A stretch of 64,000 nt of DNA from Mycobacterium sp. SMC-2 (GCF_025263485.1 NZ_CP079863.1:620001-684000), one strand, 5' to 3'. Counted from the stretch's first letter, positions 48,262 to 57,146 are shown. The notes: generated by a model from the sequence alone, not told the origin. A program made the numbers and translations.

Positions 48262-48307
48262 TCGACGGTGCCGGACCGGACGTTTCGACGGTGCCGGACC
48301 GGACGTT
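48262..48307. repeat. Tandem direct repeat, two perfect 23-bp copies
   Basis: The unit starting TCGACGGTGCCGGACCGGAC runs 48262-48284 and again 48285-48307 without a mismatch, and the next base continues the pattern. It lies 10 bp after the stop of the small gene and contains the self-complementary core CCGG. It may be a variable-number tandem repeat. Confidence 0.85.
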
Positions 48308-48371
48308 TATCGAAACCGGTTGGGCCCCAATTTTTCCACTGCATCGGCGCCGCTAGATCATGGGAATCGCC

Positions 48372-48725
48372 TCAGCTTCTGATGCGTCGGCGGTCGTGTG
48401 CGAGCGTCACCCCCGCCAGCCCCACCAGCGTTAGGCCGCCGAGTGCCGCCGCAGGAATCGCCCACGCGCGCCGGATCATCAGCGCGTCGTCACACTGGCC
48501 AACGTAGTTCGCGCTCGGCATGGCTCCTTCGTGTTCGTTCTTGTTTGCGTCGGCGCTCGACGCCTGGGCCAGATCGGTCGTGAACCCGTTACCGCATTTC
48601 ACCTTCCAACCGAACTGGTCATAGTCGTCGATGAACACGGGAAAGCGCAGCGCTAAAAGCCCCACCGTCAAAGCCACTATGGCCGCCGCAAAAACCAGAG
48701 TCCCCCGCTTGAACATCTTTCCCAC
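48372..48725 (-). CDS. Two-helix membrane protein, unknown
   Basis: The 117-residue protein has an N-terminal helix (LVFAAAIVALTVGLLAL) and a C-terminal helix (AWAIPAAALGGLTLVGLAGV), with a short extracytoplasmic loop carrying two cysteines (KCGN and GQCDD) that could form a disulfide. The GTG start immediately follows the stop of the upstream gene (48726-48950); ATG 48716 is an alternative. The pair looks like one transcript. No family is recognised. Confidence 0.65.
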   Translation of the reverse strand: MGKMFKRGTLVFAAAIVALTVGLLALRFPVFIDDYDQFGWKVKCGNGFTTDLAQASSADANKNEHEGAMPSANYVGQCDDALMIRRAWAIPAAALGGLTLVGLAGVTLAHDRRRIRS

Positions 48726-48950
48726 CTAGGTCATGCACACGTTCGCGAAAATGAGCACGGGCCATGACACGATCGAGCCCAGAAACGACACCACCAGATC
48801 CGCGCCGTGCATGTCGCGCAGGTGTGCCGTGTGAGTGGACGACCAGATCACCCCGACGATGAGATATGGCGTGCCCAGCAGCACGGCGAGGCCCAGGAGT
48901 TCGGCGATCGTCAACTGGTAGTCCAGTAACCGGCGGATCCTGTCGAGCAT
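48726..48950 (-). CDS. Small two-helix membrane protein, unknown
   Basis: The 74-residue product starts MLDRIRRLLDYQLTIAELLG. Hydrophobic helices (about 19-40 and 52-72) flank a short loop with RDMHGADL. Its stop touches the start of the 117-residue membrane protein, so they are translated in sequence. No homologue is known to me. Confidence 0.6.
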   Translation of the reverse strand: MLDRIRRLLDYQLTIAELLGLAVLLGTPYLIVGVIWSSTHTAHLRDMHGADLVVSFLGSIVSWPVLIFANVCMT

Positions 48951-49233
48951 CGGGCACGCCTTTCTCTGGGCGGCGCTATCGGTGACGCGCCCGGCTCACA
49001 GTGAATCGGTGAGGCCGCCACGCTCCCGGCGCGCAGAACAGATGGCGTTCATGTTAATGTCGATTCCGATTATGTGGTAGAGCTCGTTGCGTGAGTCCGC
49101 GAGGCGGTTGACTCAGAGACCAGCGAGGGCAGAATCGGATTCGTCATCGCCGCACGTTCACCTGCCGATTGGCTGCGTCGGCACAAGTACAGCGCTATTC
49201 GGGCCACACGCGGCCTGGCACCGCGCCGAAGCA

Positions 49234-50496
49234 TCAGCGTCGCGTGCCGCTGAGCGCCGCCTGGTCGGAAGCCGTGACAGACTCGCCGAGCAATGTGATT
49301 TCCATAAGTCGGCGCACCGTCGTGCGGGCGAGTTGGCTCGGGCCGGGGATGACGAGCTGACCCACGCCGACGGCGAGGGCGAAGGCGGCGTGTACGGCGT
49401 ATCGTGCGCGGCCGAGCGAGAGTTCGGGCCGCGCCGCAACCGCCAGGCGGGCCCAGGATTCGACGGTGGAGCGGTGAATGTTGTCGAGCAGCACCGCGTC
49501 CGTGTCGGGCAGGTTGTGGCGCTCCGTGTAGTACACGCGGGCCAGTTCGGGGTTGGCGAACGACCGCTTGACGAAGGCGTCGATCAGCTGCACGAGCGAC
49601 TCCCCCGGGCCAGTGCCGGCGGCCAGGATGGTGGACAGGTCACCGGAGAGACGGTCGGCGCCGCGGCGATACGAGACCGCCAGTATCGCGGCCTTACTCG
49701 GGAAGTATTGGTAGATGTTGGCCACCGGTATGCCGGCCGCCGACGCGATGTCCTCCATGCCGGTTTCGCGGTACCCACGTTCGTTGAACAACCGTGTCGA
49801 TTCGTGCAACAGCAGTTCGTAGCTGCCGACCGCGCTTGTGATCGTCGGCGCCGCTTGCGGCTCACTCGCCCCCTGCGCCGGTACATCGGCCGTCAACATG
49901 GCCGCCGCGATGTCGGCCAGCGCCGCCCGGACCTCGTCGTTGCCCAGGCGGGAACGATGGTCGGTGATGCTGCCAATGACACTCAGCGTCGCCGCCGAGA
50001 GCACCCAACGCTGCCGCGATTGCAGATCGGGCCGGAGTCTGATCAACGGCCGCTGCAGACGCCGGTTGACCAGCTTCACCTGCTCGTTCAACACCTCCCG
50101 GTCTCCCCCGCGCAGGTACCGGCCCTCCCAGCGATAGAGCCCGCCCGCGGTGCGATTGACGATGGTGGTGTCGATCAGCGCGCCAGTCAGTGCGCGCAGC
50201 GTCTCCTCGGGATCGGCATCGTCGGGCAGGTGATCGGCGAACTCGGTGGCGTCGACCAGCAGTTGCCCGAGAGCCAGGACCGCGGAGCGGAACAGGTCGT
50301 ACTTGCCGTGCGAATGCCGGTACAGCGCCGCCGCCGAGATTCCGACCCGGGCCGCGATGTTCTCCATGCTCACTGCGTGGTAGCCGAGCTCGCTGAAGGC
50401 ATCCGCGGCGGCCCTGGCGATCTGCGCCTTGCGGTCTCGCGGGCGCCGCTTCACCGGGTTTGCGGACGAGCGGCCGGCCGGCGTCATAGTGATCAC
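49234..50496 (-). CDS. Tandem TetR-domain regulator
   Basis: At 420 residues the protein is twice the usual TetR length. It has two full helix-turn-helix units: AFSELGYHAVSMENIAARVG with ALYRHSHGKYDLF near 35-70, and LFNERGYRETGMEDIASAAG with NIYQYFPSKAAIL near 235-270. Each is followed by a ligand-type helical domain. It thus mimics a covalent dimer; the second copy keeps the DNA-contact residues, so both may bind. The 416 bp upstream hold no gene. Target unknown. Confidence 0.85.
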   Translation of the reverse strand: MITMTPAGRSSANPVKRRPRDRKAQIARAAADAFSELGYHAVSMENIAARVGISAAALYRHSHGKYDLFRSAVLALGQLLVDATEFADHLPDDADPEETLRALTGALIDTTIVNRTAGGLYRWEGRYLRGGDREVLNEQVKLVNRRLQRPLIRLRPDLQSRQRWVLSAATLSVIGSITDHRSRLGNDEVRAALADIAAAMLTADVPAQGASEPQAAPTITSAVGSYELLLHESTRLFNERGYRETGMEDIASAAGIPVANIYQYFPSKAAILAVSYRRGADRLSGDLSTILAAGTGPGESLVQLIDAFVKRSFANPELARVYYTERHNLPDTDAVLLDNIHRSTVESWARLAVAARPELSLGRARYAVHAAFALAVGVGQLVIPGPSQLARTTVRRLMEITLLGESVTASDQAALSGTRR

Positions 50497-50912
50497 CGTA
50501 GCCCCAGCAGCGTGGCTCGGGCGGCGCGCGGCCGGCCGGTCTTTCGGGCAGGTCCTCGACGCGCTACCGCGACTCGGGGAAAATCCGCACTGCCCGACGG
50601 CCTGTGCCCGGCGGAGGGACTACCACCCGGCATCTAGACTGCTCGCCCAAATTCCAGTCAGCAATGACCATTTGGAGATGCGTGGCCCAGTTCGTGGGAG
50701 CCCGCCTGATTAACTTGCGGATCTTTGCCAAGGGCGACGTCGGATCCTTCGGGGCCGCCCCCGCAAGCCAAGCATCCGGACACCCGGGAAGTCGACTTCG
50801 AGATGCTCCAGCGGCCACAGCCCTGGACGGTCAGCCCGGATCTGGCCGGCAGCTAGGCGTAGTCACACCGATTGCGCGGGGAAGGGATCGGTGCGGGATT
50901 CCGGGGCACCGG
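50497..50912. other. Intergenic region between tandem TetR and celA1
   Basis: These 416 bp carry the promoter region of the tandem TetR gene. On the plus strand a TTG-initiated frame at 50725-50856 (43 residues) ends VDFEMLQRPQPWTVSPDLAG, S, stop. Its composition looks coding, but it lacks a clear ribosome site and may be the tail of a decayed gene. No repeat or RNA was seen. Confidence 0.35.
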
Positions 50913-51914
50913 CTACTGGCCGCCCTTGCGGGCCAGGTCGATCGCATACTGACTCACGAAGGTGCCGGCCGCCGGATCACCTTTGCCGCATGACCCATCG
51001 GACTCACCGGGACGTTTGATCCACAAGTAGGCGTCGGCGTGCGCGCCCGCGGTAGCCGTGGTGGGCGGAGTACCCAGTGCTCGGCCGCTGGGGTTGCACC
51101 AGTTGAGCTCGGAGTCCGGCGCCGGTCCGGCGCCGTTGCGCGACGTGTCGACCACGTAGTGCGAACCGTTCGTCAGGCCGGAAATCGCCTCGCCGTAGCC
51201 GATTTCGTCCTCGGTGGTGAAGAAGTTCGCAGTGTTGACGCTGAAACCCCGTGCGTGGCCGACACCGGCCTGGCTGAGCCTGGCGGCCATGTCCTCGGGG
51301 CTGTGCCAGCGCAGGTGGCCGGCATCGACGTATACGGCCGCGTTCGGGTCCCGGGTCAGCGTGTCGACGGCGTAACGAATCAAGTCGTAGCGTTCCTGGC
51401 GCTGGTCCGCCGACAGGCAGTCGGCCATGGCGAGCGCGTCGGGCTCGACGACGATCCCCACCCGCGAGGTGCCCACACCGGAGGCGATGCCGTCGACCCA
51501 GCCCCGGTAGTCCGTGCCCGACCCCATGCCGCCCGCAGCGAAGCTGCCGCAATCCCGGTGCGGGATTCCATAGAGCGCCAGAACCGGGATGGCGCCGGCT
51601 GCGTTCGCGTCGCCAACGTACTTCCCGACCGTCCCTGCCGAAGAGCCCGGGACGATCCAGTACGCCTGCGGCGTGTTGGCGATGGCGGTCAACTCGGGAC
51701 TCGGCGGATCGGCACTCTGCGCGGCGCGCATGGCCGCCGAGTTGGGATTGACGTAGAACGGCGCACCGGCCAAGGGGTTCCCATCGGCGACCAAACGCAC
51801 TGTCGGTGCGGGGCCGACCTGGGGGCCGCCCGCAATGCCCGGGCAGGCGAGGGCCGCCACAGTCAGGGAGGGAACAATCCACCGCGCGAGAGCGCTACCA
51901 GCTGAGCACATCAC
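50913..51914 (-). CDS. celA1: Secreted GH6 cellulase (CelA1)
   Basis: The 333-residue protein has a signal peptide (ARWIVPSLTVAALACPGIAG) and a GH6 domain with the catalytic-acid region VGIVVEPDALAMADC, DYRGWVDGIASG and VDTSRNGAGP, the usual blocks of family 6 endoglucanases. It lies close to dnaB, where Rv0062 (celA1) lies in M. tuberculosis, although the intervening genes differ. The M. tuberculosis protein is longer (380), mainly at the N-terminus. Secretion is predicted; activity on cellulose is inferred. Confidence 0.88.
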   Translation of the reverse strand: MMCSAGSALARWIVPSLTVAALACPGIAGGPQVGPAPTVRLVADGNPLAGAPFYVNPNSAAMRAAQSADPPSPELTAIANTPQAYWIVPGSSAGTVGKYVGDANAAGAIPVLALYGIPHRDCGSFAAGGMGSGTDYRGWVDGIASGVGTSRVGIVVEPDALAMADCLSADQRQERYDLIRYAVDTLTRDPNAAVYVDAGHLRWHSPEDMAARLSQAGVGHARGFSVNTANFFTTEDEIGYGEAISGLTNGSHYVVDTSRNGAGPAPDSELNWCNPSGRALGTPPTTATAGAHADAYLWIKRPGESDGSCGKGDPAAGTFVSQYAIDLARKGGQ

Positions 51915-51985
51915 TTGAAGAAAACTAGTGCTTCAAGACTTTGAGCGCGAATCAATGTCCGCGAAGCGATGGAGGGGCTCAATCT

Positions 51986-52909
51986 GTGGTAGATGGCGAA
52001 CGGCCGGTTCGCCTGGGCGTCGTTAAGATCGGCCGGACCATGCCCAGCGCTGCCGATTATGCGGACGCGAAAGTCGCCGCGGCCCGGGAAGACCCCCTGG
52101 CGCGGCTGGCGTTGATGGGCTCACTCTATGAAGCGGCGCCCGGTAGGCCAGAGCTCCATTTGCCTTACCGGCGGGCGGCGATGGCGTTCATGGACTGGGA
52201 GGTGCGCCGCGGACTGCTGCGCCCGGCGGCCGGGCCAAGGCCGGGCAGTCCGTGGTGGCGAGCGGTCAACGAGAAATTGCTGCGCGACACCGCCGAGGCC
52301 CGCGGGTATCTGCTGGGTTTCGGCGGGCCGGTGTCCTCCTCAACCGTTGCGCATGCAGTCGAATTCGCTCGCCACCCATCCGTGAAGGCGTGGTATCGCG
52401 CGCACAACGCCACCATCGTGCAGGCCTACCTGGACAACCGGGACCTTGCCGAAGCCGAGTCGCGCGTAGAGAGATTCTTCATCAACTTAGTGCTGATCCG
52501 AGTGCTCTACGCCCACGCGCTGGTGGCCGCACCCCGGCTGGCGATGAGCTGGCTCTGGCCGATCGCGCCTGTGCTGGGTGACCCACGTCTGACGATCACG
52601 GGCATCTTCATGTCCCTATCACGTGTACTGCCCGACGAATATCCCTTACGCGGGGAGCTCCAGCGCTATGTCAGCGACGAAAACATGCTCGGCCGCCTGC
52701 TCGATATCGGAGTGATCACACCGCGACTCGACGCGCTCTACGCGTGGTCCGCAGTGGAGCTCGGCATACCCGAAACGAGAAACCTCGTAAGAAATTCTGT
52801 GCCCACCTACGCCTGGGACTCCGACGACACCGAGGGCTGGCACCAAAAACCGAGGGCGGTAGCCCGAGCGCTGCACGGGCTGCTTCCCGCCCGACGGTTC
52901 AAGCCCTGA
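51986..52909 (+). CDS. Conserved hypothetical protein
   Basis: GTG 51986, nine bases after GGAGGGG, gives 307 residues; ATG 52040 would be shorter. The protein is alpha-helical with conserved-looking blocks YRRAAMAFMDWEVRRGLL and NLVLIRVLYAHALVAAPRLA. A segment of 16 hydrophobic residues is not a clear membrane helix. No catalytic motif is visible. It is divergent from celA1. I do not recognise a family. Confidence 0.65.
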   Translation: MVDGERPVRLGVVKIGRTMPSAADYADAKVAAAREDPLARLALMGSLYEAAPGRPELHLPYRRAAMAFMDWEVRRGLLRPAAGPRPGSPWWRAVNEKLLRDTAEARGYLLGFGGPVSSSTVAHAVEFARHPSVKAWYRAHNATIVQAYLDNRDLAEAESRVERFFINLVLIRVLYAHALVAAPRLAMSWLWPIAPVLGDPRLTITGIFMSLSRVLPDEYPLRGELQRYVSDENMLGRLLDIGVITPRLDALYAWSAVELGIPETRNLVRNSVPTYAWDSDDTEGWHQKPRAVARALHGLLPARRFKP

Positions 52910-52987
52910 CACCGCGCTCAATCGCCCGCGACGGATATCTGCCGGAAGGTCCGTGGTGACCGAAAACCGCTGGTGCCCCGACGATCA

Positions 52988-53287
52988 TCACGGCGGCGGC
53001 GGCGGTGTCCCCGCTGGCGGCGGCGGCGCTGGCGGGTTATCCCAACTCCCCGGAGTACCCGCGGGCACTTGCATCCCCAACCAGTTGCACGGCGTCATCG
53101 TTCGCCATGCGATCAGGGCGCACTGCTGCTCTGGCGTCAACGGGCCGGGGCCGGCGCACGGCGGCGTCCCCGGCGTCCCGCAAATCGGATCGGCGGACGC
53201 CGTCGGTAGGCCAGAGAAGCTGCCGGCGGCGATCATCACCGCGACGGCTGCGACGAAGCCACTGATGAAACGCTGAAGATGTCCCAT
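52988..53287 (-). CDS. Small secreted proline-rich protein
   Basis: The 99-residue product begins MGHLQRFISGFVAAVAVMIA with a signal peptide ending ASA-DP. The mature part has four cysteines (two pairs in ICGTPGTPPCAG and QQCALIAWRTMTPCNW) and a Pro/Gly-rich tail (NPPAPPPPAGTPPPPP). A GTG at 53308 is an alternative start. It probably is a cell-wall or secreted protein; no function is known. It follows the dnaB stop by 114 bp. Confidence 0.7.
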   Translation of the reverse strand: MGHLQRFISGFVAAVAVMIAAGSFSGLPTASADPICGTPGTPPCAGPGPLTPEQQCALIAWRTMTPCNWLGMQVPAGTPGSWDNPPAPPPPAGTPPPPP

Positions 53288-53400
53288 GTCTGACTCGAAT
53301 CTGTTCACCGATGCGCAGAGCGTAACGCCGGCGCCTGGCGCTCGGCAGCGGTTTAAATCTCCGGCCGAGAATGTTCGCCCTCGGTGCGTCGCGGGAGCGG

Positions 53401-54777
53401 TTACCGCGCCATGTTGGCGAAGCGTGACAAGTGCAGCTGGTGCGCGACGGTGACGGTCTTGGTGGGGCCGTTGCGGTGTTTGGCGAGAATGAAATCCGCC
53501 TCTCCCCCGCGCGGGTCGTCCCGCTCGAACGCGTCCGGGCGGTGCAGCAGGATCACCATATCGGCGTCCTGCTCCAGCGATCCCGACTCGCGGAGGTCGG
53601 ACAGCATCGGCTTCTTGTCGGTGCGCTGCTCCGGGCCGCGGTTCAGCTGGCTGATCGCCACCACCGGCACCTCGAGTTCTTTGGCCAAGAGCTTGAGATG
53701 CCGCGAAAATTCGGACACCTCCACCTGCCGGGACTCATGCTTCTTGCCCGACGTCATCAGCTGCAGGTAGTCGACCACGACCAACTTCAGGTTGGCTTTC
53801 TGCTTCAGCCGGCGGGCCTTGGCACGGATCTCCATCATGGTCAGGTTCGGCGAGTCGTCGATATACAGTGGCGCCTCGCTGATTTCGCTCATCCGGCGCG
53901 CCAGCCGTGTCCAGTCGTCATCGCTCATGCGGCCCGAACGCATGTCGCCGAGCTTGATCTTCGCCTCGGCCGAGAGCAGCCGCATCACGATCTCGGACTT
54001 GCTCATCTCCAGCGAGAAGATGACGCTGGCCATCCGGTGCTTGATCGAGCAGGACCGCAAAAAATCTAGTCCAAGCGTCGATTTGCCCACTCCAGGCCTG
54101 GCCGCCACGATGATCATCTGCCCGGCGTGCAGGCCGTTGGTCACCTCGTCGAGTTCGGTGAAGCCGGTCGGCACACCGCGCGAGATGCCGCCGTTGGAGG
54201 CGATCGCGTCGATCTCGTCCATCGTCGGCTGCAGCAGGTCCTCCAGCGGGACGAAATCCTCCGACGTCCGGCGGTCGGCGACGTCGTAGATCTCCGCCTG
54301 CGCCCGGTCGACCACCTCGGCCACGTCGGCGCCCTCGGCGCCCGCGTAGCCGTACTGCACCACCCGCGTACCCGCCTCCACCAGCCGGCGAAGCAACGCC
54401 TTCTCGGCCACGATGGTCGCGTAGTAGCCCGCGTTCGCGGCCGTGGGCACGGTCGAGATCAGGGTGTGCAGGTAGGGTGCGCCGCCGATGCGGCGCAGCA
54501 TCCCGCGACGGTCCAGTTCCGCGGCCACCGTCACGGCATCGGCCGGCTCGCCGCGGCCATAGAGGTCCAGGATGGCGTCGTAGACGTTCTGGTGCGCGGG
54601 GCGATAAAAGTCGCCGGGCCGCAGCCTTTCCAGCACATCCGCGATGGCGTCCTTGCTGAGCAGCATGCCGCCCAGGACCGCCTGCTCGGCGGCGAGGTCC
54701 TGCGGCGGCTGGCGGCCGAAGTCCTCGCTCGGCGCTGATGAATCCATGCCCGGCGCCAAGTCATCGACGACGGCCAT
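53401..54777 (-). CDS. dnaB: Replicative DNA helicase DnaB (intein-free)
   Basis: The 458-residue helicase unwinds DNA at the replication fork as a hexamer. An N-terminal primase-binding domain (about 30-140) precedes the RecA-like domain with Walker A ARPGVGKSTLG, IFSLEMSKSE, Walker B LVVVDYLQLM and the SQLNRGPEQR arginine-finger motif. In M. tuberculosis an intein interrupts the LRESG-LEQDAD junction; here it runs through uninterrupted. ATG 54777 has GAGGAGGG upstream. DnaA boxes lie 5' of it. Confidence 0.96.
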   Translation of the reverse strand: MAVVDDLAPGMDSSAPSEDFGRQPPQDLAAEQAVLGGMLLSKDAIADVLERLRPGDFYRPAHQNVYDAILDLYGRGEPADAVTVAAELDRRGMLRRIGGAPYLHTLISTVPTAANAGYYATIVAEKALLRRLVEAGTRVVQYGYAGAEGADVAEVVDRAQAEIYDVADRRTSEDFVPLEDLLQPTMDEIDAIASNGGISRGVPTGFTELDEVTNGLHAGQMIIVAARPGVGKSTLGLDFLRSCSIKHRMASVIFSLEMSKSEIVMRLLSAEAKIKLGDMRSGRMSDDDWTRLARRMSEISEAPLYIDDSPNLTMMEIRAKARRLKQKANLKLVVVDYLQLMTSGKKHESRQVEVSEFSRHLKLLAKELEVPVVAISQLNRGPEQRTDKKPMLSDLRESGSLEQDADMVILLHRPDAFERDDPRGGEADFILAKHRNGPTKTVTVAHQLHLSRFANMAR

Positions 54778-54987
54778 CAATCCCTCCTCGCCTGCCACGT
54801 ACCCGAACGTACATTCGAAAACCGGTTTCTTCAGCGTAAGTCAAGGAGCCGACACTTTCGTCGCACAGCACTCGCACGCTTCGCGCCGGGACGACGTTAG
54901 ACGTTGCTGGCTAATAGGTGAAAGGGCCGCTGTTCATGAACCTGTGCATCGTGTGTGCATTAACGTCGACACCTGTGTTGAGTGGGG

Positions 54988-54996
54988 TGTGGAGAA
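54988..54996 (-). promoter_or_regulatory. DnaA-box-like site (one mismatch)
   Basis: The plus strand reads TGTGGAGAA; its complement TTCTCCACA differs from the box TTGTCCACA at one position. It lies 211 bp upstream of the dnaB start. Confidence 0.35.
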
Positions 54997-55063
54997 CCTG
55001 TGTATGAATTCCGGGGGCTATGACGTTGGTGCTGTTAAGGGCCATGTAACGCGACGAATTTCG

Positions 55064-55072
55064 TGTGGACAA
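55064..55072 (-). promoter_or_regulatory. Perfect DnaA box upstream of dnaB
   Basis: The plus strand TGTGGACAA is the complement of TTGTCCACA, the high-affinity DnaA box of mycobacteria. It lies 287 bp upstream of the dnaB ATG and 76 bp from the first box. DnaA control of dnaB transcription is inferred. Confidence 0.5.
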
Positions 55073-55255
55073 GAATCTCTCCGGCGTGTCGTCGCAGGTT
55101 ACTGCTCCGGGCGTGTTGGCTTTCGGCCACATTTTGGCAGCGTTACGGCAGGGTAAAGTGCGCCTCCGGGATAGACCGCGGCAATAGTTCGCTAGGGCGC
55201 GCGTCCGCGACCAGTGGCGGCATGGCCGGAAGCGGTGCCCGCAGCACAACTGAAT

Positions 55256-55285
55256 CCGGCGGCGGCCGATGATGGCCGCCGCCGG
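55256..55285 (-). terminator. Terminator-like hairpin after rplI
   Basis: CCGGCGGCGGCC (55256-55267) and GGCCGCCGCCGG (55274-55285) form a perfect 12-bp stem with a six-base loop. It begins 22 bp past the rplI stop and has no T-run, like many mycobacterial terminators. It would end the rpsF-ssb-rpsR-rplI transcript before dnaB. Confidence 0.75.
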
Positions 55286-55306
55286 GAAAGAGCAAACGTT
55301 GCCGGC

Positions 55307-55765
55307 TTAGCTCTCGGCGACAACCTCGAGGGCGACCTCGACGTCGACCTCCGGATGCAGGTGCACCGACACCGGGTGAGTACCGACAGCCTTGATGTGC
55401 GACTTGGGCAGCCGGACGATTCGCTTGTCCAGGTTGGGCCCGCCGGCCTTCTTGATCGCCTCGACCACGTCACCGGACGTCACCGAGCCGAACAGCTTTC
55501 CGGAGTCGGCCGCGGTCCGCACCGGCAGCTGGACCGGCCCCAGCGCCTGGATCGCCGTCTTGAGTTCGTTAGCGTGCCCGAGGTCGCGGACCGCCTTGCT
55601 TTCGCGGGACCGACGAATCTCGTCGGCCTGCTTCTGCGCGCCGCGCGAGGCAAGAATCGCCAGACCCCGCGGGAGTAGGAAGTTGCGGCCATAGCCGTCC
55701 TTGACCTCGACCGTGTCGCCGACGGTGCCGAGGTGGTCGACGTCAGCCGTCAGAATCAGCTTCAT
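55307..55765 (-). CDS. rplI: 50S ribosomal protein L9
   Basis: The 152-residue L9 starts [20 protein letters not shown] with the N-terminal rRNA-binding domain ([15 protein letters not shown]) and has a long central helix to a C-terminal domain ([15 protein letters not shown]). Length matches the family. It is the last gene of the rpsF-ssb-rpsR-rplI operon, 30 bp after rpsR, and is followed by a strong hairpin. Confidence 0.97.
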   Translation of the reverse strand: MKLILTADVDHLGTVGDTVEVKDGYGRNFLLPRGLAILASRGAQKQADEIRRSRESKAVRDLGHANELKTAIQALGPVQLPVRTAADSGKLFGSVTSGDVVEAIKKAGGPNLDKRIVRLPKSHIKAVGTHPVSVHLHPEVDVEVALEVVAES

Positions 55766-55795
55766 CGTTTTCGTACTTTCGGTTGGCTTCGGCGG

Positions 55796-56050
55796 CTATC
55801 GCGCCGAGGATGTGAACGGCAGCAGAGCCACCTCGCGGGCGTTCTTCACCGCGATCGCGATGTCGCGCTGGTGCTGCACGCAGTTGCCGGTGACGCGACG
55901 CGCCCGGATCTTGCCGCGCTCACTGATATAAGTACGCAGCAGCGCGGTGTCCTTGTAATCGATCGATTGTTCCTTCTTCGCGCAGAAGACACACTTCCGC
56001 GTCTTGACCGGCTTTTCCGGCGCCGGACGTCGCTTGTTGGACTTCGCCAT
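55796..56050 (-). CDS. rpsR: 30S ribosomal protein S18 (zinc-binding type)
   Basis: The 84-residue S18 has C20, C23, C57 and H60 (KCVFC and GNCVQH), the four ligands of a zinc ribbon, so it is the C-plus (RpsR1) form and not the zinc-free paralogue used at low zinc. It lies between ssb and rplI as in all mycobacteria (Rv0055). Confidence 0.96.
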   Translation of the reverse strand: MAKSNKRRPAPEKPVKTRKCVFCAKKEQSIDYKDTALLRTYISERGKIRARRVTGNCVQHQRDIAIAVKNAREVALLPFTSSAR

Positions 56051-56088
56051 GACTGTCTTTCTTGTCGATTCTTACTGTTGAAAGTTCG

Positions 56089-56610
56089 TTAGAACGGCGG
56101 CTCGTCGTCGCCGCCGCCGAAGGACCCGGATGCCGGGGCGCTGCCCCACGGGTCGTCGGCGGGTGCGGCACTCGCCGGCGCCGATCCCTGGCGCGACCCG
56201 CCTCCGCCGCCGAAGCCGCCGCCTCCGCCGCCTCCGCCGCCACTGCGGCTGGCCTTGTTGACCTTGGCGGTGGCGTACCGCAGCGAGGGTCCGATCTCAT
56301 CGACCTCGACCTCGACGACGGTGCGCTTCTCACCTTCGCGCGTCTCGAACGAGCGCTGCTTGAGCCGGCCGGTGACGATCACGCGTGCACCCCGGGTGAG
56401 GCTCTCCGCGACGTTCTCGGCGGCTTCCCGCCAGATGTTGCATCGCAAAAAGAGCGCCTCTCCGTCTTTCCATTCCCCGCTCTGGCGGTCATAGATCCGC
56501 GGTGTCGACGCTACGGTGAAATTCGCGACGGCGGCACCTGACGGGGTGAAGCGCAGTTCGGGGTCGGCGGTCAGGTTTCCGACGACGGTGATAGTGGTGT
56601 CACCAGCCAC
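56089..56610 (-). CDS. ssb: Single-stranded DNA-binding protein
   Basis: The 173-residue SSB has an OB fold (residues 1-110, starting [20 protein letters not shown]), a Gly-rich linker ([16 protein letters not shown]) and the acidic C-terminal tip GGDDEPPF, which recruits replication proteins. It is coded between rpsF and rpsR, 38 bp before rpsR. Confidence 0.96.
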   Translation of the reverse strand: MAGDTTITVVGNLTADPELRFTPSGAAVANFTVASTPRIYDRQSGEWKDGEALFLRCNIWREAAENVAESLTRGARVIVTGRLKQRSFETREGEKRTVVEVEVDEIGPSLRYATAKVNKASRSGGGGGGGGGFGGGGGSRQGSAPASAAPADDPWGSAPASGSFGGGDDEPPF

Positions 56611-56722
56611 TGTTTCCTCCTAATTCCGCCCTGCTACTCGCTGCTCCGACGGTAAACGGCACGTATCCTCGCTGAGCCTACGCAAGTCCACCGACGGCGG
56701 GCCCACGACTCAGCCATAGGTG

Positions 56723-57013
56723 TTAGTGCTTGTCGGTACGCATCACCTTGGTGCGCAGTACCGACTCGTTGAGGCTCAACTGACGGTCGAGCTCGGAGAC
56801 CGTCGCCGGCTCCGCCTTCAGATCCACGACGACATAGATGCCTTCGGCATGCTTGGCGATCTCGTAGGCCAGCCGGCGCCGGCCCCAGATGTCGACCTTT
56901 TCGACGGTCCCGCCGTCTTTGCGGACGACGTTGAGGAATGTCTCCAAGGACGGAGCAACAGTGCGCTCGTCGAGCGTGGGGTCAAGAATGACCATGATTT
57001 CGTATGGACGCAT
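56723..57013 (-). CDS. rpsF: 30S ribosomal protein S6
   Basis: The 96-residue S6 starts [20 protein letters not shown] at ATG 57013 with GAGGAGGTGGTGAGG upstream; longer frame starts lie in the upstream gene. It pairs with S18 on 16S rRNA. Length equals Rv0053. It leads the rpsF-ssb-rpsR-rplI operon, whose promoter should lie in the 133 bp between it and the PfpI-like gene. Confidence 0.97.
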   Translation of the reverse strand: MRPYEIMVILDPTLDERTVAPSLETFLNVVRKDGGTVEKVDIWGRRRLAYEIAKHAEGIYVVVDLKAEPATVSELDRQLSLNESVLRTKVMRTDKH

Positions 57014-57146
57014 GGAAACCTCACCACCTCCTCTGGTCTGCACGGCCACGGTCGATCCGCGGCAGGAGGGTCGCCTGCGTCGGCAACCGCCCCAGGCTAC
57101 CGGACGGCGGGGTGATGGGCGAAATCCGCGCTTTTGAGCAACTCTG

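Larger units (their letters stand above)
54778..55306. promoter_or_regulatory. dnaB upstream region
   Basis: These 529 bp hold no convincing gene; in M. tuberculosis Rv0057 occupies this place. They must carry the dnaB promoter and the terminator of the ribosomal operon (55256-55285). The stretch 54930-55020 repeats TGTG and CCTGTG words. Two DnaA-box-like sites are listed separately. Confidence 0.6.

Noticed and set aside
49087..50637. Plus-strand open frame of 516 codons
   Set aside because: Antisense to the tandem TetR gene; Arg-rich shadow with no domain.
54911..55249. Minus-strand 112-codon frame upstream of dnaB as a possible Rv0057 counterpart
   Set aside because: No resemblance to a folded protein, covers the DnaA boxes and lacks a ribosome site.
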